64,000 nucleotides of DNA, taken from Flavobacterium branchiicola. GTDB taxonomy: Bacteria; Bacteroidota; Bacteroidia; Flavobacteriales; Flavobacteriaceae. The stretch lies in the NCBI RefSeq assembly GCF_018383905.1, contig NZ_JAGYWA010000002.1, forward strand, positions 317,262 through 381,261. Direction: 5' to 3'. The notes below the pieces were generated by a model, which had not been told where the DNA came from, searched no databases, and saw only the letters and a program-made list of their open reading frames with translations. This document shows positions 34,238 to 43,727 of this stretch, one piece after another. The position numbers and the translations under genes are program-made. How positions within the stretch are numbered: the stretch's first letter is position 1; each line of letters begins with the position of its first letter.

Positions 34238-34708
34238 ATGGAAACTTCAAAAACACTTCAGAACTGGAATCAGGTAGCAGAAATTGAATTGGTCTACAAA
34301 ACAAAAGTAAAAGCATCCGAAAGACCTTTTATAAATTCTTCCAAAATGGCTTACCAGCTGGCGCTCCAGTCCTGGAATCCTGATACAATAGAATTTTTCG
34401 AGCAGTTTAAAATCATGCTTTTAAATCAGTCCAATAAAGTGCTTGGCATTTACGAAGTGTCTTCTGGAGGTATTTCCGGCACTGTGGTTGACCTCAGACT
34501 AATATTTGCAGCAGTACTTAAAGCAAATGCAGTATCGCTGATTATGATTCATAACCATCCCTCAGGACAGATTAAACCTTCGGAAGCTGATATACAGATA
34601 ACCAGAAAAGTCAAAGAGGCCGGCAGCATTCTCAATATTACACTGCTGGATCATATCATCATTACCCCTGAAACCTACTATTCCTTTGCAGATGAAGGAG
34701 CTTTTTAG
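34238..34708 (+). CDS. radC: RadC-family JAB-domain protein
   Basis: From ATG 34238 the protein has 156 residues. The JAB metalloprotease-like motif is intact: IHNHPSGQIKPSEADI (H-x-H-x7-S-x2-D). The N-terminal SSKMAYQLALQSWNPDTIEF pattern is typical of short RadC proteins on mobile elements, which lack the helix-hairpin-helix part of chromosomal RadC. An upstream in-frame ATG at 34142 would add an unlikely N-terminus. The inverted repeat AAGGAGC-GCTCCTT overlaps its stop. Confidence 0.85.
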   Translation: METSKTLQNWNQVAEIELVYKTKVKASERPFINSSKMAYQLALQSWNPDTIEFFEQFKIMLLNQSNKVLGIYEVSSGGISGTVVDLRLIFAAVLKANAVSLIMIHNHPSGQIKPSEADIQITRKVKEAGSILNITLLDHIIITPETYYSFADEGAF

Positions 34709-34766
34709 CTCCTTCATAATAATTAATACTAGAAAGTGGCATAAGGATAGCTATATTTAAGAAGAG

Positions 34767-35255
34767 CTATTTGAATAATGCGTACAAAGCTATTATAGTC
34801 CCAATGATGCCGGCTACCCATGAAAGTATTTCTATGAAGGAAAGTGTTTTTGGAATCAGCTGTTTTTTTTCTTTTTCTTTTTCAGGTTCGATCAATAGTA
34901 CAACTTCATTTCGTAAAGATTTTAATAACCCCTTTAAATCAAATACTCCATTTTTCCATGCTCGCTTTATATGCTCACGATCGGTAGTTGCAATTTTAAA
35001 ATCACCAATTTTGGTATCAAAATCAATTTTATTCCATCCATGAATATAATCTTCTCTGCCTTGAAATTTTACATTAATAAATGCTGCTGCCTCTTTGAGT
35101 ATATCATCTAATTCTTGATAAGTTTCGAGCAGTAACGCTTTGTCTTCTTCAGTAAATTCGTAGCCTATTTCTGCAGCTCTCAAATGCAGTATTTCAGGAA
35201 GATTATCTGTCCGTTTTAAGAGATTGTCAATTATTTTTAAGTCGTGTCGTGTCAT
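34767..35255 (-). CDS. C-tail-anchored membrane protein, third gene of unknown operon
   Basis: The 162-residue protein is soluble and charged up to about residue 135 and ends in a hydrophobic helix (FIEILSWVAGIIGTIIALYA), which suggests a tail-anchored membrane protein. There is a Lys/Glu run (EPEKEKEKKQ) just before the anchor. It is 18 bases after the second gene of the operon. No family was recognised. Confidence 0.55.
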   Translation of the reverse strand: MTRHDLKIIDNLLKRTDNLPEILHLRAAEIGYEFTEEDKALLLETYQELDDILKEAAAFINVKFQGREDYIHGWNKIDFDTKIGDFKIATTDREHIKRAWKNGVFDLKGLLKSLRNEVVLLIEPEKEKEKKQLIPKTLSFIEILSWVAGIIGTIIALYALFK

Positions 35256-35273
35256 TTAATTGTTATGAGATTC

Positions 35274-35732
35274 CTATTTAAATTCTCTAATTCTTACTAT
35301 TTCGTCTTCAGAATATTGTCCCCAATTCCCTTGATTTTTAGAGTACATATTAGAATTCAGCAGATTTTGTGATGTATCACTAAGTATTCTTTTTAAGTCA
35401 TCAATGTCATGAATGTCTGAGAAAGAATTGTCAGTTAAGCAGATATTTCCAAACTGTTTACCAATTGCTTTCCCGTAAGGATAACTTATTGTTTCATGGT
35501 CAATAATTCCGAAAACATACTCCCTAATTGAACCGCATTTCTGAAGTGATATTTTTTTCGGCAGTGATTCATCAGCCGCCTGAAGAACAAAATCTTCAAC
35601 AGATAAAATTTCATTATCAGGATCAATTACTGAGGACGCACCGAGAAGAAAAGGAATTGTCAAACCATTTTCAAAATAATTATTATCGTAAAAGTGGCAC
35701 AAAACTTTGAACCATAGAGGGGTGTTTTCCAT
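35274..35732 (-). CDS. unknown protein, second gene of unknown operon
   Basis: With the start at ATG 35732 (MENTPLWFKVLCHFYDNNYF) the protein has 152 residues, beginning 7 bases after the upstream stop. A longer frame to 35783 would overlap the upstream gene by 44 bases and is less likely. It looks alpha/beta, with FLLGASSVIDPD and a DDLKRIL helix near the end. The fold is not recognised; the small acidic form could suit an immunity or adaptor protein. Confidence 0.5.
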   Translation of the reverse strand: MENTPLWFKVLCHFYDNNYFENGLTIPFLLGASSVIDPDNEILSVEDFVLQAADESLPKKISLQKCGSIREYVFGIIDHETISYPYGKAIGKQFGNICLTDNSFSDIHDIDDLKRILSDTSQNLLNSNMYSKNQGNWGQYSEDEIVRIREFK

Positions 35733-35739
35733 ATTTTTT

Positions 35740-37815
35740 TTAAAAGTATTTTTGATCTGTCCAGAAAAAAAATGCCAGTTCAATTTTTTCTATGGACATT
35801 CTCACATCATCATCAAGATATTTTGAAGTATCAGAGGTTAAATAATCCAGGCCGGTTCTAGTGCACACTGCTTTATTTATGATTCCCATGTAAGATGCAG
35901 AAACAGTCTTTTCATCAATAAATTTAGTTAATTCTGCATCTCCAGTCGTTTTTATTTCGAAATAATTTTCATTATACTCATCAGGAAAAGAAATCATTTC
36001 ATGATTAATAAGTTTCCGGTTAATATAAAATACTCCGTCATCTTTTAATAAATGCGTAAAATCCTTTTCATGATAAGCATAATTATCATAAATCCATTTT
36101 CTCTGCTTGATCAGCCATAACCTGAAATTTACATAATCGGCTGGAATTGTATCAAAAGTGTTCAGCCATTTTACAATTTCAGAGGATTTTCCAAAAACTG
36201 AAAGCCTGACTTCAAAATCCTGCATCTCCCATCCGATGGTGAAAGAAATGGTTTTGTTTAATGTTTTATTTTGGATTTGAAAAATTGTTTTAAATGCCTT
36301 AATGGTTTTGTGCACTAAGAATGGTGTATTGTCCGAACTGTGCAGAATAATAGGGTAGTTGGTATAAAAATCGAATGGTTTGATGAAATTAATTTCATCT
36401 GGATAGTCTATTTTACTGCCGTTTCTTTTTAAATATTTTTCAATTTCAATAATATCATATTCTAAAACGCTGATGGAGTCACCGTTTTCACGTCCAATAA
36501 TATCGGGACGAATTACCTTTCTTTCGAAAGAATTATAATCACTCTGCTTGGGATGATAAGAGGTAAATAATCTTATGCCGTCTTCTGGTTTAATTTTAGC
36601 AGGCAGATATTTTAAAACCCCGTCTTGAATTTTGACTGGATTTTGAACGTTTTCATATTCTTCTTTAGCACCAAAATACTCAAATAGTAAAGGATTTCCT
36701 TTGTAATAAAGGATGCATAATTTTTTCCAGTCAGAAAGCTTAAGTTTTCCGTCTATCCTGAAAAGCTTTTTGTAATCGGTATTTTTTCCCGCTTTTTTGA
36801 TATTGGTTTCCCAACGCTGTAAAATTTGTTCCTCGGTGTATACTCTGACTGCTCCGTCGAAATGATTGAATTCTTTTTTTTCATTATCGTATATGGAATG
36901 TATGTATCGGCACCCATATAATTCTTTATCTAGACCCAAAGAAGGTTTTTCTCTGATTTCTTCAATTTCAAGGGTCTTTTCAGATGCATCCGTTTTCCAC
37001 CAGAATTCAGTTCCTAATATATTATTATAGAACTTTTGCTCTTCATTGGATTCATATCTGGTAACCTGATCAGGAAGACTGGATATATCATCATTGAATT
37101 TTGGCCCCCACCAGTAGTCATGTTCGAGAAACCCCATATAGGTTTTTGATAATCCGATTAAATCGGGGTCAATGGAAATTCTGAGTTTTATCTCTTTATT
37201 TGAATTTAAACGTATGAATTCATCAATGAAATAGGTGTTAAAGTTGTTCAACAGGGAAAGATTTCTACTGAAAAATTGATGGCAGAAAATACAGAAATCT
37301 GAACTTTTACTTTTGAAAATTCCCGAACCTTTATATTCAAAATGAGCTAGGATATCATCCAGATAAACCAGACCTGATTTATCTGGATTGGAAAAAAGAT
37401 CTGGAAATATTTTAGAAGTGATGTCCGGCAGGTTATAAGATACAGTTCCTTTGTGAATAAATTTCCCTTCTGGTGAAAAATTTTCGCCCAGCAGTATTTT
37501 AAATTCATCAATGTACTCTTTGCAGGAATTATAATTAACATATTGCCAATAGTCTTGTATTTTGGGATAAATTAAATCCCTATCTTCAGTATTGCTGCAC
37601 ATATTAAAATTCCCGACTGTTTTGCTGATTTTTGGTTCTATTAATATGCCAAAGGGAAAAATCCATCCCAGCGGTCTGTGAAAATCATGATCAATTAAAG
37701 AAGGCATGCCTTTAACTGCTGTTTGTGCAATACCTCCTTCGAGAGCCTCAAATGTAATTACTGTTCCGTCTCTGTTCACTGAATCAGAACTTAATATTCC
37801 CAGGTAATTATGCAT
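35740..37815 (-). CDS. large unknown protein, first gene of unknown operon
   Basis: The 691-residue protein starts MHNYLGILSSDSVNRDGTVI. The first 70 residues (GMPSLIDHDFHRPLGWIFPF) faintly resemble a phage prohead protease pattern, with a conserved-looking His region after a Pro-x-Leu turn. The remainder is large, aromatic-rich and unrecognised, with a CIFCHQFF pair near 172. No membrane segment or signal was seen. It heads a three-gene minus-strand operon next to the RadC module. It might be a defence or element-maintenance component; this is a guess from location. Confidence 0.45.
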   Translation of the reverse strand: MHNYLGILSSDSVNRDGTVITFEALEGGIAQTAVKGMPSLIDHDFHRPLGWIFPFGILIEPKISKTVGNFNMCSNTEDRDLIYPKIQDYWQYVNYNSCKEYIDEFKILLGENFSPEGKFIHKGTVSYNLPDITSKIFPDLFSNPDKSGLVYLDDILAHFEYKGSGIFKSKSSDFCIFCHQFFSRNLSLLNNFNTYFIDEFIRLNSNKEIKLRISIDPDLIGLSKTYMGFLEHDYWWGPKFNDDISSLPDQVTRYESNEEQKFYNNILGTEFWWKTDASEKTLEIEEIREKPSLGLDKELYGCRYIHSIYDNEKKEFNHFDGAVRVYTEEQILQRWETNIKKAGKNTDYKKLFRIDGKLKLSDWKKLCILYYKGNPLLFEYFGAKEEYENVQNPVKIQDGVLKYLPAKIKPEDGIRLFTSYHPKQSDYNSFERKVIRPDIIGRENGDSISVLEYDIIEIEKYLKRNGSKIDYPDEINFIKPFDFYTNYPIILHSSDNTPFLVHKTIKAFKTIFQIQNKTLNKTISFTIGWEMQDFEVRLSVFGKSSEIVKWLNTFDTIPADYVNFRLWLIKQRKWIYDNYAYHEKDFTHLLKDDGVFYINRKLINHEMISFPDEYNENYFEIKTTGDAELTKFIDEKTVSASYMGIINKAVCTRTGLDYLTSDTSKYLDDDVRMSIEKIELAFFFWTDQKYF

Positions 37816-37968
37816 GTTTTTTTGAATATGTTATTGATAAGATAAGGATGGATGGTGATGTAAATGTCTACGGTAAAAACGTTATCAATGCGATACATCA
37901 AATTGGTAAAAAATTTTGATTATGGTTCGACTAGCCATTTTGTACAGCGTTATGCAATTCATTTAATT

Positions 37969-38937
37969 CTACTTATCACTATCTGCCTTTTCCATTGACC
38001 ACCTGTGATAGGAACATATTTCTCCATCATATGCTTCTTCAATATCTAAAGAAGTTCCACAAACTGCGCATGTCTTGCTCTCTTGTTCATAACCACAAGC
38101 AACACAGCATTCCTCAGAAAAGACAAATGTCGATAGTCCGCATTCTGGACAATCTGTATACGGGTCATCGCCCCCATCCGTAGCAGCTAAATATGCCTCT
38201 GCAGCAAGTTCTTCATTAACACATTCCTCAATTACATCAGAGAAGTCGAATTCCTTATTGCATTTTTTGCAGCATAATGGCAAATCTTCGCTCGGTTTAT
38301 ATTTTTGGACATCAAAGGCATGTATTAGATCTGATTTACAGGAAGGGCAACGAATGGTATTCTTTGCCTCACTAAGGACAGAGTAGGTCCAATCCACTTT
38401 CAAAAGAGATTGTTCACTCTGCAACTTTTCTTTTTCATAAACCTCTTCTGTTTCTAGAAAAATATCCCACTCGACTTGTCCCAAAAGGATAATAGGCTCT
38501 TCTTTTAGATAATGTATGCAAAAATCTCTTATGATACCAAAAGATTTTGATACGACTTCATTGATAACTGATGAGGGCTTTTCTGTATAATAGTGTTCGA
38601 TGTTATTGCGGAGGTCGTTTATCTCATCAAATACTTTCCAGTCAACTATAATTCCTAACCCCTTAAAGCGTTCTTTTATTTGTTGAACGTCCACAGTTTT
38701 TTTTCCTTTTCCTTGAAAAGTTAGTTGCCCGTCGCAATCAAACATAGGAAAGATCATTTGTTTTATTAGTACTTCATCACTATTTCCAGGAGACTTGCGT
38801 CTTAATTGTTCTTTAAAGAGAAGCAACATTCCTGCAAAAATATTTCTTATAGCGGATTGTGCTCTCCGCGGATCTTCACTTTTAAAATCTTCAAGGCCAA
38901 TTTGTATTGCTTCCACCGCATTTTTAAGTATTTTCAT
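37969..38937 (-). CDS. HEPN-motif protein with C-terminal zinc ribbons
   Basis: From ATG 38937 (MKILKNAVEAIQIGLEDF) the protein has 322 residues; an in-frame ATG at 38982 is less likely. The N-terminal helical part contains INDLRNNIEHYYTEK, where Arg110 and His115 fit the R-x4-H motif of HEPN nucleases, and RRAQSAIRNIF forms the other HEPN helix. The C-terminal half has several CxxC pairs (CPSC, CCKKC, CPECG, CVACG, CAVCG), giving zinc ribbons likely to bind nucleic acid. It is transcribed away from the Septu-like pair. Confidence 0.7.
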   Translation of the reverse strand: MKILKNAVEAIQIGLEDFKSEDPRRAQSAIRNIFAGMLLLFKEQLRRKSPGNSDEVLIKQMIFPMFDCDGQLTFQGKGKKTVDVQQIKERFKGLGIIVDWKVFDEINDLRNNIEHYYTEKPSSVINEVVSKSFGIIRDFCIHYLKEEPIILLGQVEWDIFLETEEVYEKEKLQSEQSLLKVDWTYSVLSEAKNTIRCPSCKSDLIHAFDVQKYKPSEDLPLCCKKCNKEFDFSDVIEECVNEELAAEAYLAATDGGDDPYTDCPECGLSTFVFSEECCVACGYEQESKTCAVCGTSLDIEEAYDGEICSYHRWSMEKADSDK

Positions 38938-38982
38938 TTTAATTTCAGATAGTTTGATGAATAAAAAAGTAATTAAAGACAT

Positions 38983-39325
38983 TAAAAAATTATCATAGCA
39001 TTTTTGTGTACGATTGCCTCATAACTTTAAAATTTAAGAAGCCTGCTTTTTTTTAGAATTTTGTCGCAAATCTAGTAGTAAAAATGCGTATTTATACGCG
39101 TGCTGGTTGTTGGAATAAATGTAAATTTGAAATTCACTATTATGAATATATAAAGCAGTCATACTGGAAATAAATGGAATTCTATTTGCGAGTTATGCTT
39201 TAAAAAATGTTTCGAACTACCAGTAAAATAGAATAGAAATTAGTAACTTATATTAGATTTAAAATTGAAGTAGTTAAATTTCCAGATATAATGAAACCTT
39301 GGTTTTCCCTTATAAAAAAAAATAA
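38983..39325. other. intergenic region between divergent defence genes
   Basis: The 343-base region is AT-rich with no open frame of interest. No strong Bacteroidota promoter pattern was seen. Both the HEPN/zinc-ribbon gene (minus) and the Septu-like operon (plus) must have their promoters here. Confidence 0.4.
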
Positions 39326-41482
39326 ATGATAAAACTAAATAGAGCTGTAGCTCCTGACTTATTTTTGAGCTCAAGATTTGCTGAGGCTAAAGCTGAACTA
39401 CAAGAAAATTTTCATAAAAATAACAGACAAGAACGAGTTCGGTTTGATGATAAATTTAATCGAGAAATTAAAAAGTATCTTATGTACACTTTTCACGAGA
39501 AATGTGTTTACTGTGAGACAAAATTAGGTGTTTCTGATTCTGGGATATTGGATTCATTTCGTCCAAAAAGTGGTGCCAGGGGGCTTGATAAAGCTAAATA
39601 CGCCCCATCGCATTATTGGTGGTTGTATCACGAGTGGGATAATATGATGTTAAGTTGCAGTACTTGCGGGGTTAAATATAAAAGAGATTTTTTTCCATTA
39701 GAAGATGAGAATTTGAGAGCTCGAACTGGAGCGAAGGGAGCTGAATTATTGAATGAAAGGGCACTGCTTATTGATCCTTGTCAAGAAGATCCTGAAGAAC
39801 ATTTATCATTTTCTCAAGATGGCGCAGTTAATGCTCTGACTCCTAAAGGACAGGTTACAATAGAAGTTTTAGGGCTTAACCGACAACCTCTTCAGGAAAA
39901 AAGAAAAAATGCAGCGCAAGAATTAGTCTTTAAGCTAAACCTTCTTAAATCTAAACGTTTTGATTATAAGCTTACTTTGTCTTTAGTCGGATATGTGAAT
40001 GATTTGTATTCTGGTGAAGGGATTGAATACATTGCTGTTCAAAAAGCAGCCTTTGGTAGATGGTATGAGGAAAATGGCCACAAGTGGAAGGTCCTAAAAG
40101 CAAAAGTAGAAAATAATAGCTCTCAAGTGACTCGTTCTATAATTCAAAAAACAGCCAGTGACCAGCAACTCGCCGAGATCAGTGAAACGTTTAATGAATT
40201 TAAAAGGTTTTCGATAAAATCGTTTACTATAATAAATTTTAAATCTATTAAAGAGCTTACGATAGATATCCTTCCCAATGGAACTAAAAACGAAGAATTA
40301 CAAAGAGAAGCTTGGTTACTTATCTTGGGGGATAACGGTATAGGTAAAAGCTCTATACTTCAGGCTTTGAGTTTAGCACTATGTGGCAGGAAGCAGCTAC
40401 TAAAACTGGATCTAGACGTGGCAGATTTTTTAAGAAGAGGAGAATCAAGTGGTAGTGTAACTATTCAAAGTTATGAAAGTGACAATCAAATAAAACTTAG
40501 TTTAAGTGCAAACGGTTTTGATTGTAATATTGATGTACCGCCTACTTACATTATGTCATACGGTTCAACAAGGCTACTTCCTAAAAAAGGTATTGTTCCT
40601 GATTCTGAAAAGGAGCCATTTACCAATGTAAGAAATCTATTTGATTATACTGTTTCCTTAGAAGATCCTAATTTATGGCTTGGTAATCTTGCCGAAGATG
40701 AATTTTTAAATAGGGTCGTTCCAGCTTTTTATGATGTACTGGCTTTAAAAGGAGATGACAAGCTATATAGAAAGGATGGGACAATTAACATAAGTCACTA
40801 TAAAAATGAAAATGAATTAGAAGACAGTAGTGACGGTTATAAGACAATAGTTGCACTCGTTTCGGATATTATGCAGACTCTTTCTTCGGATTTGGCAGGT
40901 TATCATAATACAAATGGCATTGTTTTTATTGATGAGATTGGAAATCATTTGCATCCGCGTTGGCGAGCCAGAATTGCCGGTGCGCTTAGAAATGCATTTC
41001 CAAATTTGCAATTCATTGTCACTTCACACGAGCCTTTATGTCTTAGAGGACTTTCGCATGGGGAGGTAGTTGTCATGGTAAGAGACAAGAAACACCAGGT
41101 GCAATGTCTGGATAAAACAATGCTTCCGGATCATAGTTTGATGAGTGTAGAGCAATTACTAACATCTGATTTGTTCGGACTGATAGATGGAATGGATAGT
41201 GATGCTGAGAAAAGTTTTGAGGAGTATTATGATCTCCTAAGTAAACGAAGTGATAACATTAGTGATGATGATCAAGCAAAGATTGAAATACTACGTACAG
41301 AACTCAATACCAAAGGGCTTCTTGGGAATAATCTAAGAGAGCAGGTGTTGTTTGAAGCAATTGATTCAACAATTGCCAAGAAAATGAGGGAAGAAGGATT
41401 TAAGGCAAAGGAGATTATAAAAGATGAAACAGTGGCCTACGTAAAAAATTTGATTCAAAACGATTATAAGGACCTTTTATGA
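39326..41482 (+). CDS. Septu PtuA-like ATPase fused to an N-terminal degenerate HNH-like domain
   Basis: The 718-residue protein has two parts. Residues 1-210 look like an HNH zinc domain (Cys60/Cys63 and Cys111/Cys114), but the catalytic His is replaced (DSFRPK with Ser77 where the partner has EHFRPK) and the Asn after the second CxxC is Gly. Residues about 295-720 are an SMC/ABC-type ATPase with Walker A GDNGIGKS (335-342), signature-like SSDGYKTIVA (about 501-510), Walker B GIVFIDE (531-537) and an H-loop SHEP (567-570). The last four bases overlap the HNH gene. The layout matches Septu (PtuA-PtuB) plus an extra domain. Confidence 0.75.
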   Translation: MIKLNRAVAPDLFLSSRFAEAKAELQENFHKNNRQERVRFDDKFNREIKKYLMYTFHEKCVYCETKLGVSDSGILDSFRPKSGARGLDKAKYAPSHYWWLYHEWDNMMLSCSTCGVKYKRDFFPLEDENLRARTGAKGAELLNERALLIDPCQEDPEEHLSFSQDGAVNALTPKGQVTIEVLGLNRQPLQEKRKNAAQELVFKLNLLKSKRFDYKLTLSLVGYVNDLYSGEGIEYIAVQKAAFGRWYEENGHKWKVLKAKVENNSSQVTRSIIQKTASDQQLAEISETFNEFKRFSIKSFTIINFKSIKELTIDILPNGTKNEELQREAWLLILGDNGIGKSSILQALSLALCGRKQLLKLDLDVADFLRRGESSGSVTIQSYESDNQIKLSLSANGFDCNIDVPPTYIMSYGSTRLLPKKGIVPDSEKEPFTNVRNLFDYTVSLEDPNLWLGNLAEDEFLNRVVPAFYDVLALKGDDKLYRKDGTINISHYKNENELEDSSDGYKTIVALVSDIMQTLSSDLAGYHNTNGIVFIDEIGNHLHPRWRARIAGALRNAFPNLQFIVTSHEPLCLRGLSHGEVVVMVRDKKHQVQCLDKTMLPDHSLMSVEQLLTSDLFGLIDGMDSDAEKSFEEYYDLLSKRSDNISDDDQAKIEILRTELNTKGLLGNNLREQVLFEAIDSTIAKKMREEGFKAKEIIKDETVAYVKNLIQNDYKDLL

Positions 41483-42312
41483 TTAGTATTGTAAGAACCC
41501 CGGCACCAGATTTTTTGGTGGACCAAAACGGGAAATGGTTTAAGGAAACAGAAAGAGCAATTGAACATTATAATAATAAAAATGAAGGTTCTTTTGAATT
41601 TAGCCTTTATAATGATAAAAAAGTTAAGGATGAATTAAAGAAAATATTTGTAAAATGTGCTTATTGCGAAAGTTCTTATGGTGCTGTATATGACGGCGAT
41701 GTAGAACATTTCAGGCCAAAGGGACGTATAAAGGAAAAAAATCCTGCTACACCAGGTTACTATTGGCTGGCCAATAATTGGGATAATCTTTTTTTGGCAT
41801 GCCAACATTGTAATCAAAGAAGAAAGCATATACTTTATGGACAAACTGATGAAAGCGGTTATGGCAAACTGGACCAATTCCCATTGATTTCTGAAGCAGA
41901 TCGTCTTATCGATCATCAACATAATGATTTAGTATTTAAAACTGAAGAAGATTCCAGACTTCTTATTGATCCTTGTAGAGATGATCCGAGTATTCACTTC
42001 CATTACGAAAATACAGAAGCAGTCATAGTTCCTTTGAGTGAAAAAGGAATATTTTCTATCAATATATATGTTTTACAGCGGCCTTTACTTGTAAAAGAAC
42101 GTAAGAAACATATGCTTAAGCTTTTTGGTCAAATAAAATGTGTAACAAGAGAGTTAGAAAGACTTAATAGAGATATTAATGATCAAATTCAAAAAGACAT
42201 TTTTACAGAAGAGTTCAATAGACTTATGGAATATTCAGATGATAAGGCTGTGTATGCGGGTATGTGCCAGTTTTTTATCAATAAATTTCTAGAAGATAAT
42301 AATTTATTATAG
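41479..42312 (+). CDS. HNH endonuclease, PtuB-like partner
   Basis: The 277-residue protein has an intact HNH core: CAYC (60-63), DVEHFRPKG with Glu76 and His77, ANNWDN, then CQHCNQRRKH with Cys108, Cys111, Asn112 and His117. This pattern matches the HNH nuclease of Septu-type systems. The C-terminal third is helical. It overlaps the ATPase gene by four bases, so the two are coupled and probably form one complex that cuts DNA, or another nucleic acid, upon phage infection; the function is inferred from the system family. Confidence 0.8.
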   Translation: MISIVRTPAPDFLVDQNGKWFKETERAIEHYNNKNEGSFEFSLYNDKKVKDELKKIFVKCAYCESSYGAVYDGDVEHFRPKGRIKEKNPATPGYYWLANNWDNLFLACQHCNQRRKHILYGQTDESGYGKLDQFPLISEADRLIDHQHNDLVFKTEEDSRLLIDPCRDDPSIHFHYENTEAVIVPLSEKGIFSINIYVLQRPLLVKERKKHMLKLFGQIKCVTRELERLNRDINDQIQKDIFTEEFNRLMEYSDDKAVYAGMCQFFINKFLEDNNLL

Positions 42313-42543
42313 TTTAATATTTATGGTTAGTCCAAAATGGATTAATAAAATAATGGAAAAATAGGCTTCTTGAGTATGGGTAGGTGCGATTGTATTTAGT
42401 TAAATTGCGATTTTCAATTATTTTTTCAGCACTACTTTTCTGTTATAAGAGTCTCTTTATTGGAGTGTTTATAAGTTATAATTATAAAAAAAAATAGACT
42501 AGTGGAAGATTTTTTATTTTTGTTTAAAAAAATCTTCCAATAT

Positions 42544-42576
42544 TTGATACTGATATAGTTGAATTTTATATATTTG
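42544..42576 (+). promoter_or_regulatory. promoter of the AAA+/protease operon
   Basis: TTG at 42544-42546, a 22-base spacer and TATATTTG at 42569-42576 fit the Bacteroidota promoter pattern. The start would be near 42583, 25 bases before the ATG. No gene lies in 42313-42607. Confidence 0.55.
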
Positions 42577-42607
42577 TGGAAGAAAAAAAACAAACATATA
42601 GAATATT

Positions 42608-43702
42608 ATGGCGGAAAGTATAGATAAATTGTCTAATGATTTTCTTCAATTGGCAAGAATTGCTTTAACAGGAAGAGCTCAGGATATACATTTACTGATT
42701 CATCGTGCTACTAAGAATTTAAAAGGGGATTTTCCTGATTTGGCGGAGAATTTAGTTTCGTTGCTGAATGAATCTCCTACAAGAGCTACGCCTCTAAGAA
42801 AAAAAGCTGAAAGTCCTTTGCCGGTAGATCTGGATTCAAGATTGCAATTGCTGCGTGTAGAAAAAGGTACGTTAGATCATGAGATAATACTAAGTGAAAC
42901 TCTACAGAATTCTTTAAACCAGATTATTGGTGAAAGAAAAAAAGTTAAAGCTTTACTTAAGCATGGATTACATCCGACTAAATCAATGTTGTTTACTGGT
43001 CCTCCGGGAGTAGGTAAAACTATGGCGGCTAAATGGCTTGCAGATCAATTAGGTTTACCATTGTTAATTCTTGATCTAACAGCAGTAATGAGTAGTTTTT
43101 TAGGTCGGACTGGTAATAACATAAGATTTGTTTTAGATTATGCTAAGAATACGGATTGTGTATTGCTATTAGATGAAGTTGATGCAATAGCAAAAAGGAG
43201 GGACGATAATAGTGAAGTAGGAGAATTAAAAAGATTAGTTACGGTTCTGTTGCAAGAAATTGATGATTGGCCATCTTCAGGGTTGCTAATAGCTGCTACA
43301 AATCATGCTGACTTACTTGATCCTGCTGTTTGGAGACGTTTCGAAATGATATTAACTTTTGAAAATCCAACAGAAGAGCAGATTGCTTCTATGGTCAGTA
43401 TTTTATTGAAAAATGATTCTAGTATATCACAAGAATGGTTTAAGATTTTTGGAATAGCCTATAGTGGTAAGTCATTTAGTGAAGTTGAGAGATTGATTAA
43501 TCTTGCCAGGAAAGCATCGGCAATAAATGATTCTTTATTAGTTGATGAGCTTAAAAAGCAACTTTTTTCGGGTGATTTGCACCATGCCAAGAAATTATTA
43601 TTAGCAGTAGAATTAATTACCAAAGGTGGGTTTTCACAAAGACAAGCGCATGAATTAACAGGTATAGCAAGAGAAACAATAAGAAAGAAAATGGCAAAAT
43701 AA
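42608..43702 (+). CDS. AAA+ ATPase paired with subtilisin-like protease
   Basis: The 364-residue protein has Walker A GPPGVGKT (131-138), Walker B VLLLDEVD (with Asp189 and Glu190), a sensor-1 AATNHADLLDP and arginine-finger-like WRRFE. The C-terminus has a helix-turn-helix-like segment (GGFSQRQAHELTGIARETIR). It is followed 25 bases later by an S8 protease. This pair recurs in defence-rich DNA as far as I know, but the mechanism is not established. The ATPase could unfold or present a substrate to, or control, the protease. Confidence 0.75.
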   Translation: MAESIDKLSNDFLQLARIALTGRAQDIHLLIHRATKNLKGDFPDLAENLVSLLNESPTRATPLRKKAESPLPVDLDSRLQLLRVEKGTLDHEIILSETLQNSLNQIIGERKKVKALLKHGLHPTKSMLFTGPPGVGKTMAAKWLADQLGLPLLILDLTAVMSSFLGRTGNNIRFVLDYAKNTDCVLLLDEVDAIAKRRDDNSEVGELKRLVTVLLQEIDDWPSSGLLIAATNHADLLDPAVWRRFEMILTFENPTEEQIASMVSILLKNDSSISQEWFKIFGIAYSGKSFSEVERLINLARKASAINDSLLVDELKKQLFSGDLHHAKKLLLAVELITKGGFSQRQAHELTGIARETIRKKMAK

Positions 43703-43727
43703 ATAGTTATCTTAAAAACAGAAAATC

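Larger units (their letters stand above)
22599..34708. mobile_element. segment of an integrative mobilisable or conjugative element
   Basis: This stretch joins a putative oriT, a MobA-like accessory protein, a MobB relaxase and a coupling protein with the module ssb, PcfK, PcfJ and RadC, a combination typical of Bacteroidota integrative conjugative elements. No integrase, TraA-TraQ transfer genes or TetQ/Rte regulators lie in the window, so the ends and full transfer machinery must be outside or lost. Cargo genes between 26.9 and 31.2 kb interrupt it, and the cargo after 34.7 kb may belong to the same element. Ends are not defined. Confidence 0.6.

Noticed and set aside
34690..34718. Inverted repeat AAGGAGC/GCTCCTT as a terminator after radC
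   Set aside because: It overlaps the stop codon but lacks a T run, so it is not called as a terminator.
35740..37815. N-terminal similarity of the 691-residue protein to phage prohead proteases
   Set aside because: Only a short stretch around a His fits, and no capsid, portal or terminase genes are nearby; kept as an unknown.
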